Of a DNA stretch of 64,000 bases, positions 22,557 to 33,787 are shown piece after piece. The first letter of the stretch is position 1, and the number at the start of each line of letters is the position of its first letter. The position numbers and the translations under genes were made by a program. This stretch comes from Proteles cristata cristata (lineage: Eukaryota; Chordata; Mammalia; Carnivora; Hyaenidae): positions 496,001 through 560,000 of the forward strand of contig JAESUZ010003105.1 of NCBI GenBank assembly GCA_017311185.1, given 5' to 3'. The notes beneath the pieces are model-generated. The model had not been told where the DNA came from, did no database searches, and saw only the letters and a program-made list of their open reading frames with translations.

Positions 22557-23827
22557 AAATTTTACTGATTTTTACATATATGTTCATAAGAAATTGTCCA
22601 GTTTTTTTTTTCTATAGTGTCTGCAATGTCTTTGGTGTGTGGTATTAGGGTAATGCTAGGCTCATAGTATAAGTTAGGAAGTATTCCCTCTGCATTTATC
22701 CTCTGAAAGAACTTGTAGAGAACTGGTATTTCTTCCTTAAATGTTTGTTAGAATTCACCCATCTGGGCTTATTGCTTTTTGATTTGAAAGGCTATTGATT
22801 GATCCAATTTCTTTGATACATATAGGTCTCTTTGATTGTCTATTTCTTGTGTGAGTTTTGGCATATTGTGTCTTTCATGGAATTGGTCAGTTTCATAAAG
22901 GTTATCAAATTTGGGGGCAGAGAGTTGTTGGTAATATCCCTTTATTATCTTTTCAAGGTCTTTGCAATCTATAGTGATATTGCCTCTTTCATTTCTGATA
23001 TTAGTAATATGTGTCCTCTTTTTTTTCTTCTTCTTAGTTAGCCAAGCTAGAAGCTTACCAATTTCATTGATCTTTTCAAAGAACCAAATTGTAGTGTCCT
23101 GGATTTTCTCTATTGACTTCTGCTGTAATTCTTATTTCTTTTCTTCTGCTTACTTTGGATTTAATTTGTTCTTTTATTTCTAGTTTCCTAGAAACTTAGA
23201 TGATTGATTTTAGATATTTCTTTCTGAATATATGCATTCAATGTATAAATTTCTTCCGCTTTTGCTGCATCCCACAAATTTTAATAAACTGTTTCATTTT
23301 CATTTAACTAAAAATATTTTCAAATTGCTCTTAAGAGTTTTCTTGACCCATGTGCTTAGAAGTGTTTAATCTCCCTGTATTTTAGGATTTCCCAGTTATC
23401 TGTTATTGATTTCTAGTTTAAATACGTTGTGGTTCAAGAGCAGACATTATATGATTTCTATTTTAAAAAATTTGTTAAGATATAGTTTAGGGCCTGGAAT
23501 GTGGTCTCTCTTGCAAATGTTCCAAGTGATCTTGAGAATTTATTTTCGGCTGGTGTTGGATAGAGCATTCCATGTTAAATCCATTATATTCAATTTATTG
23601 AAGGTGTTGTTTAGTTCAATTATATCCTTCCTGATTTTTAGCCTGCTGGATATCTCCATTTGATAGTTGGATTCATCTATTTATTTTTGTATCACAAAGT
23701 TTGATGCTCTGTTGTTAAAAATGTTATATCTTCTTGAGAATTGACCCATTTATCATTATGTAATACTCTGTCACTGATAATTTTCCTTGCTTTGAAATCT
23801 GTTCCTTGAAAATCGTATAGCTGCTCA
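22557..23827 (-). mobile_element. old L1 ORF2, minus strand
   Basis: Reversed RT-to-endonuclease wording: 'ggtaatgctaggctcatagt', 'gaacttgtagagaactggta' and 'catcccacaaattttaataa'. Cut at 23828 by the 3' end of the younger L1. A later part of the same sequence type resumes after 25520. Confidence 0.8.
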
Positions 23828-25520
23828 TGTTTTCTATTTATTTTTAAATTTACATCCAAATTAACATATAGTGCAACAATGATTTCAGGAGTAGATTCCT
23901 TAATGCCCCTTACCCATTTAGCCCATCCCCCCTCCCACAACCCCTCCAGTAACCCTGTTTGTTCTCCATGTTTAAGAGTCTTCTGTTTTGTCCCCCACCC
24001 TGTTTTTACATTATTTTTGCTTTCCTTCCCTTATGTTCATCTGTTTTGTATCTTAAAGTCCTATGAGTGAAGTCATATATTTGTCTCTGACAAATCCATG
24101 TAGTTGCAACTGGCAAGATTTCATTCTTTTTGATTGCCAACTAATACTCCATCGTGTGTGTACACACACACACACATCTTCTTTATCCATTCATCCGTCA
24201 TGGACATTTCGGCTCTTTCCATACTTTGGCCATTGTTGATAGTGCTGCTATAAACGTTCGGGTGCATGTGCCCCTTCAAAACAAACAGCATACCTGTATC
24301 CCTTGGATAAATACCTAGTAATGCAATTGCTGGGTCCTAGGGTAGTTCTATTTTTAATGTTTTGAGGAATCTCCATACTGGTTTCCAGAGTGGCTGCACC
24401 AGTTTACATTCCCACCAGCAGTGGAAAAGAGATGGTCTTTCTCCGCATTCTCTCCAACATCTGTTGCTGCCTGAGTTGTTAATGTTAGCCATTCTGACAG
24501 GTGTGAGGTGGTATCTCACTGTGGTTTTGATTTGTATTTCCCTAATGATGAGTGATGCTGAGCATCGTTTCACATGTCTGTTGGCCGTCTGGATGTCTTC
24601 TTTGGAGAAGTGTCTGGTCATGGCTCTAGCCCATTTCTTCACTGGATTATTTGGTTTCGGGGTGTTGAGTTTGATAAGCTCTTTATAGATTTTGGGTACC
24701 AACTCTTTATTTGATACTGTCGTTTGCAAATATCTTCCCCCATTCTGCCAGTTGCCTTTTAGTTTTGCTAACTGTTTCCTTTGCTGTGCAGCTTTTATTT
24801 CCTTTGCCTCTAGAGACCTGTTGAGTAAGAAGTGCTGTGGCCACAGTCAAAGAGGTTTTTGCCTGCTTTCTCCTTGAGGATTTTGATGGTTTCCTGTCTC
24901 ACATTTAGATCTTTCATCCATTTTGAGTTTATTTTTGTGTATGGTGTAAGAAAGTGGCCCAGGTTCATTTTTCTGCACGTCGCTGTCCAGTTTTCCCAGC
25001 ACCATTTGCTGAAGAGACCATCTTTGTTCCATTGGATATTCTTTCCTGCTTTGTCAAAGATGAGTTGGCCGTATTATGTTTCTCGGTCCACTTCTGGGTT
25101 CTCTATTCTGTTTCATTGATCTCAGTGTTCTTGTGCCAGTACCATACTGTCTTGATGGTTACAGCTTTGTAATACAACTAAAGTCTGGGATTTTGATGCC
25201 TTCTCTTTGGTTTTCTTTTTCAAGATTGCTTTGGCTTTTCTGGGTCTTTTCTAGTTCCATACAAATTTTAGGAATGTTTGTTCTAGGTCTGTGAAGAATG
25301 CTGGTGTTATTTTGATAGGGATTGCATTGAATATGTAGACTGCTTTGAGTAGTATTGACATTTTAACAATATTTGTTCTTTCTATCCATGAGCATGGAAT
25401 ATATTTCCATTTTTTGTGTGTCTTCAATTTCCTTCTTCAGCTTTCTATAGTTTTCAGTGTATAGATTTTTCATCTCTTTGGTTAGGTTTATTCCTAGGTA
25501 TCTTATGAGTTTTGGTGCTT
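23828..25520 (-). mobile_element. young 5'-truncated carnivore L1 (copy 1)
   Basis: On the minus strand this is late ORF2 plus the 3' UTR. The 3' end begins at 23828 with the reversed 'gttaatttggatgtaaattt'. ORF2 C-terminal text at 24337-24729 includes [20 protein letters not shown] and RWRECGER-like motifs. A one-base shift near 24830-24842 breaks the frame, shared with copy 2. Repeat arms against copy 2 run 24417-25073. The 5' break lies around 25500 within older L1. Confidence 0.85.
24154..24176. repeat. self-complementary GT/AC tract in L1
   Basis: 'gtgtgtgtacacacac' is palindromic and extended by more CA units. The equivalent place in copy 2 (32148-32186) has a longer version. Confidence 0.9.
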
Positions 25521-28229
25521 TCTCTTACTTCTAGATATTTTATTCTTTTGGTACAATTGCAAATGTAGTTTTCTGAATTTCCCTTTTTGATGCTTTGTTG
25601 TTAGAAATGCAACAAATTTTTTATATTGATTTTTGTATCTTGTAACTTTACTGAATTTATTGGTTGTAATAGTTTTGGGGTAGAGTGTTTTGCATTTCTT
25701 TATATATTTTTAAATATAGTCTGTCACCTGCAGATAGTTAATTTACTTCTTTCTGATTTGGATGGCTTTTATTTCTTTTTTGTGCCTATTATAATGAGGA
25801 CTTCTAATACTGTGTTGAATAAAAGTGATAAGAGTGGACGGACATCTTTGTCTTGTTCCTAATCTTCAGTTGCTTCAATCTTCTGAAAAAACTTCCAGAA
25901 TTTCAGTATTGCATACGATGTTAGTTGTGGGCTTGTCATAAATGGCCTGTATTATGTTGAGGCACATTCTCTTGAAACCTACTTCGTTGAGAGTTTTTAT
26001 TGTAAAAGGATGTTGAATTGTGTCAAATATTTTTTTCTGTATCGATATATGATTTTTATCCTTAATTTTGTTAGTGTGGTATATCATGTTTGATTTGTAA
26101 ATGTTGAACTACCTTTGCATTTCTGGGGTAAATTCTACCGGATCATGATATATGATCCTTTTAATGTATTCTTGAATTTAGCTTGATAGAATTTTGTTAA
26201 GGATTTTTGTATCTGTGTTCATCAAGGATATTGGCCTGTAATTATTTTTTAATAATTGTGGTATCCTTATCTAGTTTTGGTATCAGGGTAATGCCAACCT
26301 CATAAAAACAGGTGAGGAGTGTTCCTTCCTCTTCTGTTGTTGGAAGAAGTTGAGAGGGATTGGTATTCATTCTTCTTTAAATGTTTGGCAGAATTCACCA
26401 CTCTGAAGGCAGCTGTCTGATCTTGAGCTTTTGTTCGTTGGGAGGTATTTCATTCCTGATTCAGTCACCTTACTAGCAAACTGTCTGTTCAGATTTTCTG
26501 TTTTTTCCTGGTTCAGTCTTAGTAAGTTTATGTTTCAAGGAATTTATCCATTTATTCTAGGTTGTCCAATTTGTTGGCACAGAATTGTTCAGAGTATCTT
26601 ACAGTCCTTGGTATTTTTGTTACCAACTGTAACATCTTTCATTTCTGATTTTGAGGGATTTTTTTTCTTTGTTTTTTGGTGAGTCTAGCTAAACATTAGT
26701 TTTATCTCTTCATAGAACCTGCTCTCAGTTTCATTGATCTTTTGTCTTTCTACTGTCTTTATGGCCTTTGTTTCATTTATTTCTACTCTCATCTTTGTTA
26801 TTTTCTGCCATGTACTAACTTGGGCTTCATTTTTTCCTTCTTTTTTAGTGGAAGTGTAACGTTAGGTTGCTCATTTGAGATTCTTCTTCTTTCTAAACAC
26901 AATTGTCAATATAAACTTCCCTCTTACAGCTGTTTTTGCTTTATCTCAAAGTTTTGGTATGTTGTATTTCCATTTCCATCCTGCTCCAGTTAGCTTTGAT
27001 TTCGTGATTTCTTCTTTGATCCTTTGGTTATTTGGTAGCATATTATCTAAACTCCACATGTTTGTGATTTTTCCAGTTTTTTTTTTTTTGTAGTTGATTT
27101 TCAGTTTAATACCATTGTGGTTGAAAAAGATGCTTGATATGATTTCAGTCTTCTTAAATTTATTAAGACTCATTTTGTGGCCTAATATATGATCTCTTCT
27201 GGAAAATGTTTAATGTGCACTTAAGAATTCTGTTGCTTTTGGATGAATGTTCTGTATATGTACTAAGTCCATCTGATTTTCTGTCTAGATGATCTCCCCA
27301 TTGATGAAAGTGGGGAACTAAAGTCCCCTCTTATTGTACTACTGTAAATTGCTCCCTTTAGATCTGTCAATATTTGCTGTATATAGAGTGCATATTTACA
27401 AATGTTGTATCCTTGTATTGGATTGGCCCCTTTATAATTAGGTAATGTTCTTGTTTCTTATTAGTCTTTGCTTTAAAGTCTACTTTATCTAATAAGTGCA
27501 GTTGTCCCAGCTTTTATTTGGTTTCCATTTGCATGGAATAGCTTTTTCCATCCCTTCACTTTCAGTTTGTGTGTGTTCTTATATTTGAAGTGAGTTTCTT
27601 ATAGGCCTTGTATAGATCTTTTTTTTTTATCCACTCAACCACTGTGTCTTTTGATTAGGGAATTTAGTCTATTTAAAGTAATTATATCGGGGCGCCTGGG
27701 TGGCTTAGTCGGTTAAGCGTCCGGCTTTCGCTTAGGTCATGATCTCGCGGTTCGCGTGTTCGAGCCCCGCGTTGGGCTCTGTGCTGACTGCCAGCTCAGA
27801 TCCTGGAGCCTGTTTCAGTCTGTGACTCCCTCTCTCTCTGACCCTCCCCTGCTCATGCTGTCTCTCTCTCTCCTAGAAATAAATAAAAATATATTTAAAA
27901 AAATGTATTTAAAGTAATTATTGATATACATATGTACTCATGGTCATTTTGTAAATTGTTTTCTGTTTTGTACTCATTTGTGATTTGATGATTTTATGTG
28001 TGCAGTATACTTACATTCCTTTCTCATTTATCTACTATAGGTTTTTGTTGTGTGGTTACTGTGAGGCTTGTATATAACGAGTTTGAATGCATTTTTAAAG
28101 CTCTACATTTTTACTCTCTTCCTACGACGTTGTTTTTGATGCCACTGTTTATATCTTTGTGTGTATTCCTTTTTACTACTTGCCTTTCAACCTTCATACT
28201 AGCTCTATAAGTATTAACTTTTATAATAA
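25521..28229 (-). mobile_element. old L1 ORF2 and upstream region, minus strand
   Basis: Reversed ORF2 from the RT part ('agagtggacggacatctttg', 'tgttgaattgtgtcaaata'; minus frame 25875-26087 has FDTIQHPFTIKTLNEVGF-like L1 text) toward the endonuclease part near 27000-27700. Continues after the SINE at 27686 to about 28210. Frames here are antisense shadows. Confidence 0.82.
27686..27905 (+). mobile_element. young CAN-SINE, feliform type
   Basis: Head 'ggggcgcctgggtggcttag' near consensus, B box 'gtgttcgagccccgcgt', CT block, 'ctagaaataaataaaaata' tail. Target duplication tatttaaagtaattat at 27670-27685 and 27906-27921, perfect over 16 bases. Confidence 0.96.
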
Positions 28230-28331
28230 TTAAGCTTTACATAATTTAAATAAGCTTTACCGGTGTTTTATGATTATTAATTAAGCTTTACATAATTTAA
28301 ATAAGCTTTACCGGTGTTTTATGATTATTAA
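28230..28331. repeat. 51-bp tandem duplication
   Basis: Two near-identical copies of a 51-base unit starting ttaagctttacataattta and including taagctttaccggtgtttta. The second copy starts at about 28281. It sits exactly at the changeover from minus-strand to plus-strand L1. Confidence 0.93.
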
Positions 28332-28815
28332 TTGATTTCTAAGTATTTGGGGGACTTTTTTTTACCTGTTACAATTCTTTTATAGTCAAGGAACATCCTC
28401 TGTATGATTTTAATCCTTGAGAATATATAGAAACCCATCATTCGATCTGTCTTGGTGAGTATCCTAAGCGGACTGTAGAGTTTGTTTCTGGTTCTACATT
28501 TAAAGAACTTGGAAGTCACCACTCCAAATTATCAAGTAAAAAGCTGAACAGATTGGGCGCAGAAACCAACACAGGAACCAGTGCTGGGGTAGGAAAACTT
28601 TAATTGTGACTGGCAAATTGCTGGAGGCTCAGTGTGGACAAATCTGAGAACTAAACTCCCAAGGGACCCAGTCATAATGGGGCCCCATAAACATTGTGAG
28701 ATTTACCTTCAGGATCTTGAATAGCTTCCCAGAGTAAATATCAGAGAAAAACTCCATTGTGCTTCCAGCAGCCAGGTTGTGTGTGTGTTGGGGGAGAGTT
28801 AGATGGGACAATTTT

Positions 28816-29036
28816 GTTTAAAAAAAATTTTTTTTTAATGTTTTATTTATTTCTAGGAGAGAGACAGCGTGAGCAGGGGAGGGTCAGAGAGAGAGGGAGT
28901 CACATACTGAAACAGGCTTCAGGCTCTGAGCTGGCAGTCAGCACAGAGCCCGACGCGGGGCTCAAACCCATGAACCGCGAGATCATGACCTAAGTGAAAG
29001 TCAGACGCTCAACCCACTAAGCCACCCAGGCGCCCC
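28816..29036 (-). mobile_element. CAN-SINE, nested in the tail of the next
   Basis: Reversed near-consensus copy with head 'aagccacccaggcgcccc' at its right end. It lies within the T-rich tail of the following SINE; the pair shares one outer target duplication. Confidence 0.93.
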
Positions 29037-29250
29037 TGTTTTTTTAAATGTTTTATTTATTTCTAGGAGAGAGAGACAGCGTGAGCAGGGGAGGGTCAGA
29101 GAGAGAGAGGGAGTCACAGACTGAAACAGGCTCCAGGCTCTGAGCTGGCAGTCAACACAGAGCCCGACACAGGGCTCGAACCCACGAACCGCGAGATCAT
29201 GACCTAAGCAAAAGTCGGACGGTTAACTGACTAAGCCACCCAGGTGCCCC
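29037..29250 (-). mobile_element. CAN-SINE, feliform type
   Basis: Reversed copy ending 'aagccacccaggtgcccc'. The outer target duplication agatgggacaatttt is perfect at 28801-28815 and 29251-29265, enclosing both SINEs. Confidence 0.95.
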
Positions 29251-30651
29251 AGATGGGACAATTTTGAAATATACCACAGTACTCCATTCTTAAGGCCTGC
29301 CCTCAAAGGAAACCAGTTATTTAGAACCTGTCACAGAAAAAGGGACATACCCAAATCTAACCCACTCTAGCCATCCTTCCCGCCTAAGAAGGCGGGGGAG
29401 GGGGGGTGTACTGAAAAACACTTGCAAAGTTCACAGCCTTGTGGTACAGGCTCACTAAAAGACTGAGACCTAATCATAGGACTACAGAACACTTCTCCCT
29501 CCACATCTTAGTACCACATTACTAATAGCCTATTTACAGCAGTTTCTTTTAGCCAGTACATCCTTTCCAGCCGTCAAAAAATTACAAGCCATACTACAAG
29601 GAAAAAATAAACACTTTGAAGAAACAGAGCAACCATTAGAACCAGACATGGCAGGGCTACTGAAATTATCATACTGGGAATTTTAAATTAATATAGTAAT
29701 GGATAGCATGCAAGAAAAGGTAGGCAATAAAAGCAGAACGAAATCCTAGGAAAGAACCAAAAAGAAGTTCTAGAGTTAATAAATGCTAACAGAAATGAAA
29801 AATGCCTTTGATCAGCTTATTAGACTGGACCCAGCTGAGGAAAGCATCTCTGAGCCAGAGAACATATCAATAGAATACTCAAAAGCAAAGAGAATGAATA
29901 CAGAAAAAATATATATCTTAGGACTGTGGGACAAAGGTATGGCACATGTAATCGGAGTACCAAAATAAAAAAGGAAAAGAAATTTTAAACAATAATGACT
30001 AAGATTTCCCCCCAAATTAATGTCAGACAACAAATCAAGAACCAGGAAACTCAGAATACCAAGGAAGATAAAATCAAAAATAAAACCCTAAAAGAAGCCA
30101 GAGGGTAAAACCTACAAAGGAACAAAGATAAGGATTGCATCCAAGTTCTCAAAAACCTTCAACAAGAAGAATGTAAACCCTTGTTGAGAGAGAAAAGATC
30201 ACCAACCTGGAATTCTGTACTCTGCAAAACAATCCTTCAAGAGTGAAGGAGAAATAAAGACTTTCTCAAACAAACACAAATTAATGGAATTTGTTGCCAG
30301 TAGACGTGCGTTGTAAGAAATGTATTTCTGTAAAGGAAAAAGCATAGGTCAGAAACTCTGATCTACAGAAAGTAAGGAAGAGTAATGAAGAAGTGAGTAT
30401 AGGTAAAATAAAACTTTATTCTTAATCTAACAGATAACAGTTTGTTCAAAATTCCAACAATGTGTTTGGTTTTGTGTGCTATGTGTAAACATACGTGAAA
30501 TGAATGACAGCAATGATATAGGGGACTGGAGAGAGGATTATTATTACAAAGTCCTCACACTACCAAAAGTGCTATTTGAAAGTTAATTTGGGTTAGCTGT
30601 AAATGCATATTGCAAATTCTAGGGCACTTTTTTTTTTTTTTAAGTATAACC

Positions 30652-30834
30652 AGGAACACCTGGGTAGCTCATTCAGGTAAGCATCCAACTTCAGCGCAGG
30701 TCATGATCTGATGGCTAATGTGTTCAAGCCCCACATCAGGTTCTGTGCTGACAACTCAGAGCCTGGAGCCTGTTTCAGATTCTGCGTTTCCCTCTCTCTC
30801 TCTCAAAAAAAGAATAAATGTAAAAAAAAAATAA
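30652..30834 (+). mobile_element. CAN-SINE, feliform type
   Basis: Head 'ggaacacctgggtagctcat', 'gtgttcaagccccacatcag', shortened CT block and A-rich tail. Confidence 0.9.
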
Positions 30835-31062
30835 TGGGTACCTGGGTGGCTCAGTGGGTTGGGCGTCTGACTTCGGCTCAGGTCACGATCTCAGAGCTCG
30901 TGGGTTCGAGCCCCGCATCGGGCTCTGTGCTGACAGCTAGCTCAGAGTCTGGAGCCTGCTTCAAGATTCTGTGTCTCCCTCTCTGTCTGACCCTCCCCTA
31001 ATCACGGTGTCTCTGTCTCTCAAAAAAAAAAAAATTAACATTAAAAATTAAAAAAAAAAACC
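30835..31062 (+). mobile_element. CAN-SINE, feliform type
   Basis: Head 'gggtacctgggtggctcagt', B box 'gggttcgagccccgcatcgg', CT block and two A-runs. Direct orientation, immediately behind the previous copy. Confidence 0.93.
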
Positions 31063-31118
31063 AATATGTAAGAAAGGAGTGCAAATGGGATCATAGAAAA
31101 TAATTAAAACACAAAACC

Positions 31119-31321
31119 TGGAGCTCCTGGGTGGCTCAGTTGGTTAAGCATCCAACTTTGACTCAGGTCATGATCTCGCAGCTTGTGAATTCAAGCCCTG
31201 TTTTGAGAGCTCTGTGCTGAAAGCTCAGAGCCTACTTCAGATTCTCTCTCTCTCTCTGGCCCTCCCCCACTCAGGCTCTGTCTTGCTCTGTCTCTCAAAA
31301 ATAAATGTTAAATTTTTAAAG
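31119..31321 (+). mobile_element. CAN-SINE, feliform type
   Basis: Head 'gagctcctgggtggctcagt', 'gaattcaagccctgttttg', CT block and tail 'tctcaaaaataaatgttaaa'. Third SINE in a row on this strand. Confidence 0.9.
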
Positions 31322-31383
31322 ACACAGATTAAAAGCAAATGGATGGGGGAAAATGTACCATCCTAATCAAAAGAAAACATGAT

Positions 31384-32535
31384 GGCACAAAAAAAGACAT
31401 TCAGAATAGAGAACCCAGAAATGGACCCACAAACATATGGCCAACTCATCTTTGACAAAGCAGGAAAGAATATCCAATGGAACAAAGACGGTCTCTTCAG
31501 CAAATGGTGCTGGGAAAACTGGACAGCGACATGCAGAAAAATGAACCTGGGCCACTTTCTTACACCATACACAAAAATAAACTCAAAATGGATGAAAGAT
31601 CTAAATGTGAGACAGGAAACCATCAAAATCCTCAAGGAGAAAGCAGGCAAAAACCTCTTTGACTGTGGCCACAGCACTTCTTACTCAACAGGTCTCTAGA
31701 GGCAAAGGAAATAAAAGCTGCACAGCAAAGGAAACAATTAGCAAAACTAAAAGGCAACTGGCAGAATGGGGGAAGATATTTGCAAACGACAGTATCAAAT
31801 AAAGAGTTGGTACCCAAAATCTATAAAGAGCTTATCAAACTCAACACCCCGAAACCAAATAATCCAGTGAAGAAATGGGCTAGAGCCATGACCAGACACT
31901 TCTCCAAAGAAGACATCCAGACGGCCAACAGACATGTGAAACGATGCTCAGCATCACTCATCATTAGGGAAATACAAATCAAAACCACAGTGAGATACCA
32001 CCTCACACCTGTCAGAATGGCTAACATTAACAACTCAGGCAGCAACAGATGTTGGAGAGAATGCGGAGAAAGACCATCTCTTTTCCACTGCTCAAAGAGC
32101 CTGAAGGTCCATTGACAGTAGAATGGATAAAGAAGATGTGGTATACAGTGGTGTGTGTGTGTGTGTGTGTGTATACACACACATATATATGGAGTATTAC
32201 TTGGCCATCAAAAAGAATGAAATCTTGCCATTTGCAACTATGTGCATCGAACTAGAGGGTATCATTCTAAGTGAAATTAGAGAGAGACAAATATCATATG
32301 ACTGAAGTCATATGAGGACTTTAAGATACAAAACAGATGAGCATAAGGGAAGAGAAGCAAAAATATAAACAGGGCAAGGGACAAAAACATAAGAGGCTCT
32401 AAAAGATGGAGAACAAACCAAGGGTTGTTAGAGGGTTTGTGGGGGGAGGGATGGACTAAATGGGTAAGGGGCTTTAAGGAATCTACTCTTGACATCATTG
32501 TTGCACTATATGCTAACTAACTTGGATGTAAAAGG
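31384..32535 (+). mobile_element. young 5'-truncated carnivore L1 (copy 2)
   Basis: ORF2 C-terminal part and 3' UTR in plus orientation. The frame at 31379-31699 carries the end of the pre-C-terminal region and ends at the shared frameshift near 31670-31690. The next frame (31780-32115) has the same C-terminal text as copy 1. At 32094 about 200 bases present in copy 1 are missing. 3' UTR text resumes at 32095 and ends near 32530 ('tgctaactaacttggatgta'). Confidence 0.87.
32148..32186. repeat. (GT)n-TA-(CA)n palindromic tract
   Basis: A run of GT units followed by 'gtatacacacacatatatat'. The centre 'tgtgtgtatacacaca' is self-complementary, so single strands can fold on themselves. Located in the L1 copy 2 end region. 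Confidence 0.92.
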
Positions 32536-33787
32536 CAAGAAGGAAAAAGACTGAAAACTATGACACTGATGAAAGAAACTGAAGTCACAAATACATGGGA
32601 AGAAATTTCATGCTTATGGATTAGAAGAATTAATAGTCAAAATGTCCATACTACCAAAAGCAATCTGCAGTTTCAATGCAATCACTACCAAAATTCTAAT
32701 CACATTTCTCGCAGAAATAGAATAATCTTAAAATTTGTATGGAACCACAAAAGACCCTGAATAACCAAAGCAATCTTGCGAAAGAACAAAGTTGGAGGTA
32801 TCACGCTCTCTGACTTCAATCTACATTACAAAGCTTTAGTAATCAAAACAGTATGGTATCAAGGGAACAGAGTAGAGTACCCAGAAATAAACCCATGCAT
32901 ATATACGGTCACTTAATTCACAACAAAGGAGCCAAAAACATACAATGGCAGAAGGATAGTCTCTTAATAAATGACGGTGGGAAAACTGAACCGCTATTTT
33001 ACACCATACACAAAAATGAACTCAAAAGGGATAAAAGTTCAGAATATGAAACCTGAAACTGTAAAATTCTTAGAAGAAAAAAAAGGCAGTTAAGCTCCCT
33101 GACATCAATCAGTTTGGGATTTGACACCAAAAGCAAACGCAAAAATAAACAACAGGACTCAGAAATGTGTTTTTCCAGTAGGCATGCCATCTACAAATGT
33201 TTCTATATGATGAGAAAACTGCTTAGCTCTTATAATGGATTATGAAACAGGTTTTAAAAGATTGTTAACAATAAACTGTAATTAATAAATTTCAAAAAAA
33301 CCCAACAACAGGACTACATCAAACGAAAAAGGCTTCTGCACAGCAAAGGAAACCGTCAATAAGATGAAAAGGCAACCTACCAAATGAGAGAAAATATTTG
33401 CAAACCATATACATGATAAAGGGCTAACATCCAAAATACATAAGGAACTCCTACAACTCAACAGCAAATAACAATCTGATTAAAAAGGAGTAAAGGATCT
33501 GAACAGACATTTTCCCAAAGAAGACCTACACATGGCTAAAAGACACATGAAAAGATGTCTAACATCACTACTCAGGGAAATCCAAAACAAAACCATAATG
33601 AGATGTCACCTTACCTCTGTGAGAATGGCTGTTATCAAAAAGACAAGAAATAACAAGTGTTGGTAAGAATGTGGAGGAAAGGGAACCCTTATGCATAACT
33701 GATGAAAATATAAATTGGTTCAGATACCATGGAAAACAAAATAGAGGTTCCTCAAAAAATTAAAAATAGAACTACTATATGATCCAG
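32536..33787 (+). mobile_element. old L1 ORF2 C-terminal half, plus strand
   Basis: 'aatacatgggaagaaatttc', 'aatttgtatggaaccacaaa', 'gcaatcttgcgaaagaacaa', 'cttctgcacagcaaaggaaa' and 'gacattttcccaaagaaga' follow ORF2 order. It is split by the retroposed insert at 33160-33303. It breaks at 33787 ('ctatatgatccag') and resumes at 34498 ('caatccacttcagggtattt') after an LTR. Confidence 0.85.
33160..33303 (+). mobile_element. retroposed polyadenylated RNA fragment
   Basis: A 144-base insert interrupts an otherwise continuous L1 sentence. It is flanked by a perfect 12-bp direct repeat aacaacaggact at 33148-33159 and 33304-33315. Near its 3' end it has AATAAA-type signals ('aacaataaactgtaattaat') and a short A-run (caaaaaaaccc). 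These are marks of L1-machinery retroposition of a 5'-truncated mRNA 3' end. The parent transcript is not recognised. Confidence 0.75.

Larger units (their letters stand above)
28332..31383 (+). mobile_element. old L1 or half-L1 (HAL1-like), ORF1-side sequence
   Basis: Plus-strand text: 'aactcccaagggacccagtc' (5' side), 'gacatggcagggctactgaa', 'agccagagaacatatcaata', 'tcaccaacctggaattctgt', 'gagtgaaggagaaataaaga' and 'gttgccagtagacgtgcgtt'. These are ORF1-side phrases of old L1/HAL1. The frame at 29783-29968 is a remnant. Interrupted by five SINEs. Confidence 0.65.

Noticed and set aside
29370..29412. Small G-rich hairpin (cccgcctaagaaggcggg then a G-run)
   Set aside because: Short, single and inside old L1/HAL1-like DNA; no partner feature suggests a function.
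31363..32180. Long minus-strand frames of 104 and 119 codons
   Set aside because: Antisense shadows of L1 ORF2; the same shadow peptides recur antisense to L1 at 24362-25119.
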